This document shows positions 13,268-20,845 of a DNA stretch of 25,555 nt, in pieces. Position numbers and translations under genes: made by a program. The notes beneath the pieces were generated by a model. It was not told the origin of the DNA. It worked only from the letters and a program-made list of their open reading frames with translations, and did not search any database. This DNA comes from an uncultured Clostridia bacterium (GTDB taxonomy: Bacteria > Bacillota > Clostridia > Oscillospirales > Ruminococcaceae). Each line of letters begins with the position of its first letter. Position 1 is the first letter of the stretch. The stretch lies in the NCBI GenBank assembly GCA_947588775.1, contig CANPZQ010000010.1:1-25555 (forward strand). Direction: 5' to 3'.

Positions 13268-14014
13268 ATGTTAAACGTCAACGGAAAATACGCGCTCATA
13301 ACCGGCGCGGCGCGCGGAATAGGCTATCTCAGCGCGAAATTCATGGCCGAAAAAGGCTGCAACCTTATTTTGCATTCCCGAAAGCTTGAGCACACCGAAA
13401 AGGTCCTCGCCGAGGTCAGGGCGATGGGCGTGAAGGCCTGCGCCGTGGAGGCGGAGCTTTCCGACCTCGGGGCGGTTGAGCGAATGCTCAAAGAAATCGA
13501 CGCGCTCGGCGTGAACGTCGACATCGTAATGAACAACGCCGGAATGCAGATTGCCTACCGCACCGACTACTTCAAAACGCCGGTTAGCGACTATACCGAG
13601 AGCTTCAAAATCAACACAATCGCCCCCGCGATGATAATGTACCACTTTTTGCCGAAGATGATTGAAAACGGCTTCGGAAGAATCCTCAATACGACGAGCG
13701 GGATAAGGCTCGAGCCGCAGCAGGCGGGCTATTCCGCGAGCAAGGCCGCGCTCGATAAGATAACAATCGATCTCGGCTCGACAGTCGAAGGCACCGACGT
13801 TATGATTAACCTCACCGACCCGGGCTGGTGCAGGACCGACCTCGGCGGGCCTCATGCCCCGAACGCGCCCGAGAGCGCGATTCCCGGAATCTGCGTAGGC
13901 GTTTTCGTCGACGATAAGCATTCGGGAAGATACTTGAACGCCCCCTATTTCACCGGCATGACACTCGAGGAAGCCGTTGCAAAAGCCGAGTGCGAATTCA
14001 AAAGCCCGTACTGA
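13268..14014 (+). CDS. SDR-family NAD(P)-dependent oxidoreductase
   Basis: A 248-residue classical short-chain dehydrogenase/reductase. The Rossmann motif TGAARGIG is at residues 12-19, NNAG at 89-92, and the catalytic set is S144, Y155 and K159 (YSASK). Substrate cannot be assigned; the neighbouring Gfo/Idh/MocA gene in the same direction suggests sugar or polyol metabolism. After residue 195 it deviates from typical members (GVFVDDKHSGRYLNAPYFTG), a region that would form the substrate lid. AAAGGAG lies 9 bases before the ATG. A stem-loop overlaps the stop. Confidence 0.9.
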   Translation: MLNVNGKYALITGAARGIGYLSAKFMAEKGCNLILHSRKLEHTEKVLAEVRAMGVKACAVEAELSDLGAVERMLKEIDALGVNVDIVMNNAGMQIAYRTDYFKTPVSDYTESFKINTIAPAMIMYHFLPKMIENGFGRILNTTSGIRLEPQQAGYSASKAALDKITIDLGSTVEGTDVMINLTDPGWCRTDLGGPHAPNAPESAIPGICVGVFVDDKHSGRYLNAPYFTGMTLEEAVAKAECEFKSPY

Positions 14015-14028
14015 TATATAACGGGCTT
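14002..14028 (+). other. Stem-loop overlapping the SDR stop codon
   Basis: AAGCCCGT (14002-14009) pairs with ACGGGCTT (14021-14028); AATTGCTTT follows. A weak terminator or an attenuator before the next gene. Confidence 0.4.
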
Positions 14029-14107
14029 AATTGCTTTGGAATATAATTTCGCGGCCGCAAATTCATCACAAAAAACCTAACTGACAGTCAGATAAAGGAG
14101 GTTAATC

Positions 14108-15073
14108 ATGTCCGAATTCAGATTTGCGATTATGGGAGCGGGGGACATTTCCCGGAAATTCTGCGACGCCGTCCGAAGAATCGAGGGCTGCCGCGTCGCC
14201 GCTGTTTCGAGTAAATCCTTGGAGCGCGCGAAAAGCTTTGCCGCCCGCGAGGGCGTTCCCGCGGCATACGGGAGCTACGCCGAGATGCTTGAAAAGGAAA
14301 AGCCCGACTGCGTTTATATCGGCGCGGACACCGCCTCGCACTACGCGCTGACGATGCTCTGCCTTGAACATAAAGTTCCCGTACTGTGCGAAAAAGCGCA
14401 GTTTTGCAGCGTAAAAGAGGCACTTTCCGCGATTGCGTTCGCGAAAAAGCAGGGCGTTTTCATGATGGAAGCGATGTGGAGCTACTTCCTTCCCGCCGTA
14501 AAAACGGTCAAAAAATGGGTCGACGGCGGAAGAATCGGGAAAATCTACGCCTCCGACTGCACCATCGGCTTTAAGGCCCCGACCCACGAGGGCAACCGCT
14601 ATTTCACCACCGAGCTCGGCGGCGGAACGGCCTACGACCTCACTGTTTACACATACGACTTAACTGTTTTGATGCTCGGGCGGAACTATCTCGACTGCGC
14701 GGTTTCGTCGCTCTGGCACGAGAGCGGGGTGGACACCCTCAACCATGCGGTTTTGCGGTATGACGGCGCGCTCGCGTCGATGACCTCGAGCATAATCGGC
14801 CCGCTTGAGGAGCGGCTGATTATCTACGGCGACGGCGGAAAAATTATCCTCCCGCACAGCCATTTTGCCTCCGAAGCGACGCTTTACACGAGCGACGGCC
14901 GCGTTGCGGAGCATTTTAAGGATACCGAAACCGAGAACGGCTTCCTCTACGAGGTCGAGGAAGCGGTGAGATGCGTCCGAGAGGGCCGCCTCGAAAGCGA
15001 CGTCGTCCCGCAGAGGGTAACCCTCGACTCGACGAAATTTTATGAGAAGATTTTTGCGACGAGGAATGTTTGA
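14108..15073 (+). CDS. Gfo/Idh/MocA-family oxidoreductase
   Basis: A 321-residue protein with an N-terminal Rossmann fold (FAIMGAGDISRKF) and the family EK motif at E95-K96 (PVLCEKAQF; most members have EKP). GGGTAYDLTVYTYDLTVLML is the GGGxxxDxGxY segment of the C-terminal alpha/beta domain. Members oxidise or reduce sugars, inositols and related compounds with NAD(P); the substrate here is unknown. AAAGGAGG lies 7 bases before the ATG. A CTGAC-A-GTCAG dyad sits 15 bp upstream of the SD and could be an operator. It may be cotranscribed with the SDR gene 93 bp upstream. Confidence 0.9.
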   Translation: MSEFRFAIMGAGDISRKFCDAVRRIEGCRVAAVSSKSLERAKSFAAREGVPAAYGSYAEMLEKEKPDCVYIGADTASHYALTMLCLEHKVPVLCEKAQFCSVKEALSAIAFAKKQGVFMMEAMWSYFLPAVKTVKKWVDGGRIGKIYASDCTIGFKAPTHEGNRYFTTELGGGTAYDLTVYTYDLTVLMLGRNYLDCAVSSLWHESGVDTLNHAVLRYDGALASMTSSIIGPLEERLIIYGDGGKIILPHSHFASEATLYTSDGRVAEHFKDTETENGFLYEVEEAVRCVREGRLESDVVPQRVTLDSTKFYEKIFATRNV

Positions 15074-15115
15074 GGGGGGAGTTGATGGGGGCGATGTTGG
15101 GGGTGCGATGCGGCC

Positions 15116-15198
15116 GCGCGGCGTAAAAAGCTGGTGCGTTGGCCCCACCCGCCCGCCCACAAAGTTTTCACACAATTTGACCGCTTTTTCCGCCGCGC
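15116..15198 (+). repeat. HG15 hairpin-G4 element, AAAAAGC arm type
   Basis: Arms at 15116-15131 and 15183-15198 with one mismatch (GCGTAAAAAGC on the left). It lies between the convergent Gfo/Idh and queA genes. The sequence before it (GGGGTGCGATG) resembles that before HG1 at 28-38. Confidence 0.85.
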
Positions 15199-15220
15199 TG
15201 TTTTCGTTGATTCCGTAGGG

Positions 15221-15237
15221 GGCGCGGCGAAGGGGGC
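15221..15237. repeat. Orphan left arm of an AAGGGGGC-type HG copy
   Basis: GGCGCGGCGAAGGGGGC is identical to the left arm of HG16 (16542-16558) and is placed 22 bp after HG15, where the inverted partner is expected. Interior and right arm are missing; a CAGAAGTCAGA tract follows directly. Confidence 0.7.
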
Positions 15238-15263
15238 GAATAGAAGTCAGAGTACAGAAATCA

Positions 15264-15317
15264 GAAGTCGGAAATTTGATACGCGGTTTGTGCGTTTAAT
15301 TTCCGACTTCTTTTTTT
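15264..15317 (+). terminator. Terminator-like hairpin built from CAGAAG tracts
   Basis: GAAGTCGGAAATT (15264-15276) and AATTTCCGACTTC (15298-15310) form a perfect 13-bp stem, followed by seven T. It could terminate the Gfo/Idh transcript. The interval 15318-15440 to the queA stop shows nothing further. Confidence 0.7.
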
Positions 15318-15440
15318 AATGCATGTTTTTATCTCATTTCTGCTCTTGGGAGAGTATAAAAGAGCTTTCGCACCCATGACAAGGGAAGTTGCCCCTTATC
15401 CCGGCAAAAAAGCCCTTTTCCCCATTAAAATCTGTGCCCC

Positions 15441-16484
15441 CTAAACAATCATCATCGCGTCCCCGAACGAGAAGAACCTATACCTCTCCTCGACGGCAAT
15501 CTTATACGCGTTCATGGTGTTCTCGTACCCCGCGAACGCGCTCACAAGCATAATCAGCGTGCTTTCGGGGAGGTGGAAGTTCGTAATCAGGCCGTCAAGA
15601 ACGCCGAATCTGAAGCCGGGGTAGATGAAGATGTCGGTGCTGCCCTCGTCGGGGACGATTTTTCCGTGCTTCGCGAAAACGCTTTCGAGCGTTCGGCAGG
15701 AGGTTGTTCCGACGGCGATTACGCGGCCGCCGTTTTGCTTTGTTTTGTTAATCAAGTCTGCTGTTTCGGGGGGAAGGACGTAAAATTCCGAGTGCATCTT
15801 ATGGTCGAGGACCTTATCCTCCTTGACGGGGCGGAACGTCCCCAAACCGACATGCAGGGTGACATAGCCGATTTGAACGCCCATTTCGCGCAGGGCGTCC
15901 ATCTGTTCAAGCGTGAAGTGGAGGCCGGCGGTCGGCGCGGCTGCGGAGCCGGTTTCGCGGGAATAAACGGTCTGGTAACGCTCCTTGTTTTCAAGTTTTT
16001 TGCGGATATACGGCGGCAGCGGCATCTGTCCTATTTCATCGAGGACGGAGTAAAGGCTTCCGTCGCAGTAAAATTTCGCGACGCGGTTGCCGTCCTCCAA
16101 AACATCGAGAATTTCGGCGGTAAGGCGGCCGTTCCCGAAAACGAAGCGGGAGCCGATTTTTGCCTTTTTTCCGGGACGGCAGAGGATTTCCCAGACGTTC
16201 TGTTCGCGCTGTTCCAGAAGGAGGAACTCGATGAAGCTGCCGTTTTCCGGCCTTTCGCCGTAAATACGTGCCGGAAGCACACGCGAATCGTTTACAATCA
16301 GCGCGTCGCCCTTTTTGAGATAGTTGCATAAATTGTAGAAGCGGTCGTGGGAAACCTCGCCGGTTTTGCGGTCAAGAATCAGCAGCCGGGAGTGATTTCG
16401 CGGCTCAATCGGCGTCTGCGCGATCAGCTCCTCCGGCAGGTCATAGTAAAAATCGCTTTTTTTCATGTTGTTAAGGTCGAGCAT
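15441..16484 (-). CDS. queA: S-adenosylmethionine:tRNA ribosyltransferase-isomerase
   Basis: A 347-residue protein of normal family length. QueA transfers the ribosyl part of SAM to preQ1 at position 34 of tRNAs for Asp, Asn, His and Tyr, making epoxyqueuosine. Family signatures are DLPEELIAQTPIEPRNHSRL, LIVNDSRVLPARI, ETGSAAAPTAGLHFT, YVTLHVGLGTFRPV and TNFHLPESTLIMLVSA. AAAGGAG lies 7 bases before the ATG. It stands alone, without tgt or ruvB beside it as in many Firmicutes. HG16 lies 57 bp upstream and no promoter is visible between them. Confidence 0.97.
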   Translation of the reverse strand: MLDLNNMKKSDFYYDLPEELIAQTPIEPRNHSRLLILDRKTGEVSHDRFYNLCNYLKKGDALIVNDSRVLPARIYGERPENGSFIEFLLLEQREQNVWEILCRPGKKAKIGSRFVFGNGRLTAEILDVLEDGNRVAKFYCDGSLYSVLDEIGQMPLPPYIRKKLENKERYQTVYSRETGSAAAPTAGLHFTLEQMDALREMGVQIGYVTLHVGLGTFRPVKEDKVLDHKMHSEFYVLPPETADLINKTKQNGGRVIAVGTTSCRTLESVFAKHGKIVPDEGSTDIFIYPGFRFGVLDGLITNFHLPESTLIMLVSAFAGYENTMNAYKIAVEERYRFFSFGDAMMIV

Positions 16485-16541
16485 GGGTGAACTCCTTTGG
16501 GCGGTATTTATGGTATGGTTTTTGGGGGTTGATGGCTTGAA

Positions 16542-16624
16542 GGCGCGGCGAAGGGGGCGGGTGGGAGCGGGAAAGTTTGGGGGTGGGCGGGTGGGGCGCA
16601 GTTGGCAGCCCCCTTCGCCGCGCC
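16542..16624 (-). repeat. HG16 hairpin-G4 element, AAGGGGGC arm type
   Basis: Perfect 17-bp arms GGCGCGGCGAAGGGGGC (16542-16558) and complement (16608-16624). Compared with the AATGGGGC type, T to G on the left is matched by A to C on the right. Isolated, upstream of queA. Confidence 0.9.
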
Positions 16625-16668
16625 GGGGTTGCGCAGGAAGCTTCGGCGAATCGCGCGCCCGACCCCGG

Positions 16669-16729
16669 CCTGAGCCGAATCCCGTCCCCCGGAGCCCGAA
16701 GGGCGGAGCGGGGACGGGTGAGGGTCAGG
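16669..16729 (+). repeat. T4 secondary hairpin module
   Basis: CCTGAGCC arm as in T1, core GGAGCCCGAAGGGCGGAGC, right arm GGGTCAGG with one substitution. Joined to HG16 by the same spacer that joins HG12 and T2. Confidence 0.7.
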
Positions 16730-16812
16730 CTTCAGCAGGAGGCCGGTGTTTTTTGCCGAAGCAGGATATTTGCGCCCCATATCCATTTAACACGCACGAG
16801 CTGCGGCTCCAC

Positions 16813-16852
16813 CGTTCTGTTTCCTGACCTCTGACATCTGTGCCTCTGTCCG
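16813..16852. repeat. TCTGTTTCCTGACCTCTG tract
   Basis: Pyrimidine-strand version of the CAGAAGTCAGA tracts, directly before T5. Confidence 0.4.
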
Positions 16853-16854
16853 GA

Positions 16855-16908
16855 TTCGTTCCTCACCCGCCCCTGCTTCGCCCTGCGGGCTCCGTGGGCG
16901 GGTTCGTC
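16855..16908 (-). repeat. T5, hybrid T module
   Basis: The outer arms are of the TTCGTTCCTCACCC / GGGCGGGTTCGTC kind seen in T6, T7 and T9, but the core CTGCTTCGCCCTGCGGGCTC is that of T1 and T4. It links the two arm classes to one ancestral module. 16909-17084 has further short hairpins (GGGCTTGCGCCC; CCCCTCCCC with GGGGAGGGG) and no gene. Confidence 0.65.
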
Positions 16909-17084
16909 GCAAATGGGCTTGCGCCCAAAAGGTACTCGCTTGCGCTCGTGCTATCTAAAGTACCCCTCTCCCCCTGCAAAGTCCCTGCAAACCCAAAGCT
17001 TGGTTTGTCCCCCTCCCCCAAGGGGAGGGGGAGGCCGCCTTAGCCGTATGCCGGCTCCCTCCCCAACCTTCCCGCTAACCCTCC

Positions 17085-17174
17085 GCGCGGCGGGAAAAGC
17101 TGTTGCGTCGGCCCCCCCCCCCCCCCCCCCCCCCCCCGCCATTTCCCGCTATCCCCCCGCTTTTCCCGCCGCGC
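17085..17174 (+). repeat. HG17 hairpin-G4 element with a 26-C run in the loop
   Basis: Perfect arms GCGCGGCGGGAAAAGC (17085-17100) and complement (17159-17174). The CCCACCCGCCCGCCC box is replaced by 26 consecutive C at 17112-17137. Isolated, 49 bp before the asd -35 box, C-rich strand as coding strand. Confidence 0.85.
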
Positions 17175-17222
17175 TCCCCTCCGCAAACCTTCTAATTCCG
17201 CCTTTCCCCACCCTCATTTGTA

Positions 17223-17251
17223 TTGACAATCCCGCGCATCTTTGCTATACT
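17223..17251 (+). promoter_or_regulatory. Sigma-A promoter of asd
   Basis: TTGACA (17223-17228), 17-bp spacer, TATACT (17246-17251). The leader of about 58 bases contains a weak GCGGG/CCCGC stem ending just before the SD; no lysine riboswitch is recognisable. Confidence 0.88.
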
Positions 17252-17315
17252 GTATCCGTATAATTATATAACATTATGCGGGAAATTTCAAGCCCCGCAG
17301 GAAGGATTTGATTAT

Positions 17316-18395
17316 ATGCAGAGTTACAATGTAGGCGTTATCGGCGCGACGGGAATGGTCGGACAGCGGTTTATCACGCTGCTTGCGGGCCACCCGTGGT
17401 TCAAGCTTAAGGTTCTGGCAGCCTCGGAGCGTTCCGCAGGGAAAACCTACCGCGAAGCCGTCGGCGGAAAGTGGGCGATGAAAACCCCGATTCCCGATTT
17501 TGTCGGCGAAACGGTGGTTATGGACGCGGTTAAGGACATGGAGAAAATTGCCAAAGCGGTGGATTTCGTCTTTTGCGCGGTTGATATGCCATCGGAGGAG
17601 ATTATCGCCCTCGAGCAGGGCTACGCGAGGCTCGAATGCCCGGTTGTTTCCAACAACAAGGAGCATCGCCACTTCCCCGACGTTCCGATGCTCATTCCCG
17701 AATGCAACGCGGAGCATGTTTCGGTGATTGAAACCCAGCGCAAACGCCTCGGCACAAAGCGGGGCTTTGTCGCGGTAAAGCCGAACTGCTCGATTCAGAG
17801 CTATGTCCCCGCGCTTCACCCCCTGCGCGAATACGGAATCGAAACTGTTTTAGCGTGCAACTATCAGGCGATTTCCGGCGCGGGAAAGACTTTTGAAACA
17901 TGGCCGGAGATGGTCGACAACCTCATTCCGTTCATAAAGGGCGAGGAGCAGAAGAGCGAGATTGAGCCGATGAAAATCTGGGGCGAAGTCGAGAACGGCG
18001 TAATCGTTCCCGCGAAAAAGCCGCTGATTACGACGCAGTGCCTGCGAGTTCCGGTTTCCGACGGCCACACGTCCGCCGTCTTTGTGAAATTTGCCCGCAA
18101 GCCCTCCAAAGAGGCCATAATAAAGGCTTGGGCGGAATATAAGGGCGAGCCGCAGGAGCTCGGGCTCCCCTCCGCGCCGAAGCAGTTCCTGAACTACTTC
18201 GAGGAGGATAACCGCCCGCAGGCGAAGCTAGACCGCGACCTTGAAAACGGCATGGCGGTATCGATTGGCCGCCTCCGCGAGGATACGCTCTTCGACTATA
18301 AGTTTGTATGCCTCTCGCATAACACCCTGCGCGGCGCGGCCGGCGGCGGCGTCCTTGCGGCGGAGCTTTTGGCGGCGAAGGGGTATTTCGAGTAA
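17316..18395 (+). CDS. asd: Aspartate-semialdehyde dehydrogenase, archaeal/fungal type
   Basis: A 359-residue protein that reduces aspartyl phosphate to aspartate semialdehyde, the branch point to lysine, threonine and methionine. The NADP motif GATGMVGQRF is at residues 10-19 and the catalytic cysteine is C158 in KPNCSIQSYV; SNNKEHRHFPDVPMLIPECN is characteristic of the branch found in archaea, fungi and some Clostridia, not of the usual bacterial Usg/Asd branch. GGAAGGA lies 9 bases before the ATG, and the in-frame extension upstream runs through the promoter and is not translated. dapA and dapB follow in the same direction, each separated by blocks of HG elements. Confidence 0.94.
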   Translation: MQSYNVGVIGATGMVGQRFITLLAGHPWFKLKVLAASERSAGKTYREAVGGKWAMKTPIPDFVGETVVMDAVKDMEKIAKAVDFVFCAVDMPSEEIIALEQGYARLECPVVSNNKEHRHFPDVPMLIPECNAEHVSVIETQRKRLGTKRGFVAVKPNCSIQSYVPALHPLREYGIETVLACNYQAISGAGKTFETWPEMVDNLIPFIKGEEQKSEIEPMKIWGEVENGVIVPAKKPLITTQCLRVPVSDGHTSAVFVKFARKPSKEAIIKAWAEYKGEPQELGLPSAPKQFLNYFEEDNRPQAKLDRDLENGMAVSIGRLREDTLFDYKFVCLSHNTLRGAAGGGVLAAELLAAKGYFE

Positions 18396-18553
18396 GGCGC
18401 AGAAAATGAGTGACGGAGAGTGTCGGTGCGGTTCGATTGACTGACCAAACCGGGTTGAGGCGATGTTTCTGCTTTGTGTTTGTGGACTTGAGTTCATGGG
18501 ATTTGCGATAAATCCGGGGGCTGGTTTTGGCCGGCTGGTTTCTGGCAAGATAG

Positions 18554-18636
18554 TCGCGGCGGAGAAAGCGGGGACAGGGCGCGAAATTGCGGGGGGCGGG
18601 CGGGTGGGACCGACGCACGAGCTTTCTCCGCCGCGA
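18554..18636 (-). repeat. HG18 hairpin-G4 element, AGAAAGC arms with T/A outer pair
   Basis: Arms TCGCGGCGGAGAAAGC (18554-18569) and GCTTTCTCCGCCGCGA (18621-18636). The outermost G-C pair seen elsewhere is T-A here, so both sides changed. Interior GGGCGGGCGGGTGGG. Confidence 0.9.
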
Positions 18637-18680
18637 CGGGGAGAAGCAGAAAACTCAGGGCGGACGGCGCGAAAGGGAAG

Positions 18681-18740
18681 GTTCGTTCCTCACCCACCCC
18701 CGCTCAGCCCCGCAAGGGGGCTTCGGGGGGCGGGTTCGTC
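18681..18740 (-). repeat. T6 secondary hairpin module
   Basis: GTTCGTTCCTCACCCACCCC .. CAGCCCCGCAAGGGGGCTTC .. GGGCGGGTTCGTC: outer arms and an inner GCCCC/GGGGC hairpin. It lies 6 bp from HG19. Fixed T-HG neighbours of this class recur at T7/HG21 and T9/HG26. Confidence 0.7.
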
Positions 18741-18746
18741 ACGAAC

Positions 18747-18832
18747 GGGGCGCGGGGCCTCCGCTAATCCGTGCGTCCCACCCGCCCACCCACCTTCCCT
18801 ACTGCCCTCCTCCCGCTCCGCCCCCGCGCCCC
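18747..18832 (+). repeat. HG19 hairpin-G4 element, GGGGCGCGGGG arms
   Basis: Arms GGGGCGCGGGG (18747-18757) and complement (18822-18832). The interior keeps GTCCCACCCGCCCACCC. Arms share only GCGCGG-like character with other copies. Second HG copy between asd and dapA, divergent from HG18 with T6 between. Confidence 0.75.
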
Positions 18833-18907
18833 CTCCCTCTCCCACCCTTGCACATACCCCACACCCCATCTTTTACCCCCAACCCCACCTCAAAAAGGAG
18901 AATTTGC

Positions 18908-19798
18908 ATGAAAACCCCGATTTTTACCGGGTCGGCGGTCGCAATCGTGACCCCGTTCAACCCGGACGGAAGTGTAAATCTCGGAAAATATGCCGAGCTG
19001 ATTGATTGGCAGATTTCAAACGGCACCGACGCGATTGTCGCGGTCGGAACCACCGGTGAAAACGCCACCCTCTCCGGCGAAGAACACCGCGCGCTTATGA
19101 AATGCGCCGTCGACGCCGCCCACGGCCGCGTTCCCGTCATCTGTTCGACAGGCTCAAACGACACCGCTTACGGAATCGAAACCTCCAAAGCCGCCGAGGA
19201 GGCGGGCGCGGACGCGCTTTTATGGGTCACGCCGTATTACAACAAAACCTCTCAGCACGGCCTGATCCACCACTACGACATGATGCTTTCGGCGGTTAAG
19301 CTTCCGGTGATTCTCTACCATATCCCCGGCCGCACCGGCCTGAGCGTTAAGCCCGAAACCTTTGCCGAGCTCGCGAAGCGGCCGCAGGTCGCCGGAATCA
19401 AGGAGGCGAGCGGGAACGTTTCCTATGCCGCAAGGCTGATGGAGATGTGCGGCGACGATTTGCCGCTTTACAGCGGAAACGACGACCTGATTGTCCCGCT
19501 TATGTCGATGGGCGCAAAGGGCGTAATTTCGGTGCTTGCTAACATTTTGCCGCGCGAAACGCATGACATTTGCAGGCTCTGCCTTGAGAACGATTTTGCC
19601 TCGGCGCGCGCCCTCGCGATGAAGTATCTGACCCTCACGAACGCGCTATTCATGGACGTGAACCCGGTTCCCGTGAAGGAGGCGATGAACCGCCTCGGAA
19701 TGGGCGTCGGTCCCTTGCGCCCGCCGCTTTTTGAGATGACGGAGAGCGACAAGGCCGCGTTTGAGGCGGAGCTGAGGAAGAGCGGGGTTGTAAAGTAG
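18908..19798 (+). CDS. dapA: 4-hydroxy-tetrahydrodipicolinate synthase
   Basis: A 296-residue class I aldolase that condenses pyruvate with aspartate semialdehyde, the first committed step to diaminopimelate and lysine. The Schiff-base lysine is K165 (AGIKEASGN), the catalytic tyrosine Y137 (LYHIPGRTG), and GTTGENATLS and TPYYNK complete the active site. AAAAAGGAG lies 7 bases before the ATG. Only a weak promoter candidate (TTGCAC at 18848) lies in the short stretch between HG19 and the gene, so transcription may come from further upstream. Confidence 0.96.
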   Translation: MKTPIFTGSAVAIVTPFNPDGSVNLGKYAELIDWQISNGTDAIVAVGTTGENATLSGEEHRALMKCAVDAAHGRVPVICSTGSNDTAYGIETSKAAEEAGADALLWVTPYYNKTSQHGLIHHYDMMLSAVKLPVILYHIPGRTGLSVKPETFAELAKRPQVAGIKEASGNVSYAARLMEMCGDDLPLYSGNDDLIVPLMSMGAKGVISVLANILPRETHDICRLCLENDFASARALAMKYLTLTNALFMDVNPVPVKEAMNRLGMGVGPLRPPLFEMTESDKAAFEAELRKSGVVK

Positions 19799-19934
19799 GG
19801 CGGCGTTGAGCGGTTTTGCGGGAGCTTTATGGCGATATGTAAAACTGTGTGGTTTTGCTGATTGTTTTAGCGAATGCGTTTTGATGAAGGTTGCGGCGGG
19901 GGAGGATTGTGTGTTTTTGGGGGTGCGTAAGCCC

Positions 19935-20019
19935 GGCGCGGCGGAGAAAGCTGCTGCGTCGGTACCACCCGCCCGCCCCCCGCAGTTTCGCGGGTTTTGA
20001 CCGCTTTCTCCGCCGCGCC
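19935..20019 (+). repeat. HG20 hairpin-G4 element, AGAAAGC arm type
   Basis: Perfect 17-bp arms at 19935-19951 and 20003-20019. The first C triplet is reduced to CC (TACCACCCGCCC), the only such loss seen. Paired with HG21 across 30 bp. 19799-19934 shows nothing else. Confidence 0.9.
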
Positions 20020-20049
20020 TTGTCAGGCAGTAAGCCTCGGGCGAGTGAC

Positions 20050-20134
20050 GGGTGCGGGGACGGAGCGGGGAGTGAGTGGGAAGGGGAGGGGGCGGGCGGG
20101 TGGGACTGACCAAGCCAGCGGAGTCCCCGCACCC
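20050..20134 (-). repeat. HG21 hairpin-G4 element, GGGTGCGGGGAC arms
   Basis: Perfect 12-bp arms GGGTGCGGGGAC (20050-20061) and GTCCCCGCACCC (20123-20134); interior GGGGGCGGGCGGGTGGGACT. The arms resemble no AAAAAGC-type copy, but length and interior are standard. Confidence 0.85.
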
Positions 20135-20140
20135 ATTCGC

Positions 20141-20199
20141 GACGAACCCGCCCCCCGAAGCCCCCTTGCGGGGCTGAGCGGGGGTGGGTGAGGAACGAA
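20141..20199 (+). repeat. T7 secondary hairpin module
   Basis: GACGAACCCGCCCCCCGAAG .. CCCCCTTGCGGGGCTGAGC .. GGGTGGGTGAGGAACGAA. Reverse complement of T6 with few changes; 6 bp from HG21. Confidence 0.7.
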
Positions 20200-20288
20200 T
20201 TTTCCCCGCCGTCAGCGCGATTTTTCATAAGATGCACCGTCTGACCTATGTCATCTGAGCGTATGCTGTATGCTTTCTGCGTAAGCCC

Positions 20289-20372
20289 GGCGCGGCGAAT
20301 GGGGCTGCTGCCTGCGCCCACCCACCCGCCCATCCAACTTTCCCGCACCCCTCCCGCCCCATTCGCCGCGCC
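20289..20372 (+). repeat. HG22 hairpin-G4 element, AATGGGGC arm type
   Basis: Perfect arms at 20289-20305 and 20356-20372; interior CCCACCCACCCGCCC. Inverted partner of HG23 across TTCGATGGCAGCAGCAGGAA, a spacer close to those of HG4/HG5 and HG9/HG10. Confidence 0.9.
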
Positions 20373-20393
20373 TTCGATGGCAGCAGCAGGAAA

Positions 20394-20475
20394 GCGCGGC
20401 GGAAAAAGCGGAGGAGGCCGCAAGATTTTGGGGGCGGGTGGGTGGGACCAACCGCACCAGCTTTTTCCGCCGCGC
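20394..20475 (-). repeat. HG23 hairpin-G4 element, AAAAAGC arm type
   Basis: Perfect arms at 20394-20409 and 20460-20475; interior GGGGGCGGGTGGGTGGGACC. Confidence 0.9.
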
Positions 20476-20514
20476 GGGCTTCAGCGCAGAACCCTCCGAA
20501 GCTTGTGCGTCCAC

Positions 20515-20577
20515 GCCTGAGCCCGAATCCCGTCCCCCGGAGCCCGCAGGCGAAGCGGGTATGGGTGAGGCTCAGGC
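20515..20577 (+). repeat. T8 secondary hairpin module
   Basis: GCCTGAGCCC and GGCTCAGGC arms; core GGAGCCCGCAGGCGAAGCGG with a small deletion relative to T1. It follows HG23 after 39 bp, so T modules can follow either arm type. Confidence 0.7.
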
Positions 20578-20660
20578 CTTTGCAGCAAGCCACATTTTTG
20601 CCAAAACTTGTTTCTATGCACCTAAATACCCATAGCCCCAACCATACTTTGAAACTTTAC

Positions 20661-20680
20661 CTTGGCATAACAACGCCAAG
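20661..20680. other. Small inverted repeat upstream of dapB
   Basis: CTTGGC, 8-base loop, GCCAAG. Not followed by a T run; possible operator or stem-loop in the dapB leader. Confidence 0.3.
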
Positions 20681-20710
20681 CGGCTCGCCCTCGTCTTTCT
20701 GTAACCGCCC

Positions 20711-20795
20711 GGCGCGGCGGAGAAAGCTTCTGCGTCGGTCCCACCCACCCGCCCTCCGCAGTTTCGCGAGTTTTGACCGCTTTCTCCTCCGCGCC
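20711..20795 (+). repeat. HG24 hairpin-G4 element, AGAAAGC arm type
   Basis: Arms at 20711-20727 and 20779-20795 with one mismatch (CTCCTCCGCGCC). Interior CCCACCCACCCGCCC. Isolated, 51 bp upstream of dapB with no visible promoter between. Confidence 0.9.
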
Positions 20796-20845
20796 TCCCC
20801 CCAAAAATCCCCACACCAAAATACATACCCAAGGAAGTGAAAACC

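Noticed and set aside
17252..17315. Lysine riboswitch before asd or dapA
   Set aside because: The asd leader is only about 60 bases and the dapA leader is filled by HG19; no lysine-aptamer core elements are recognisable.
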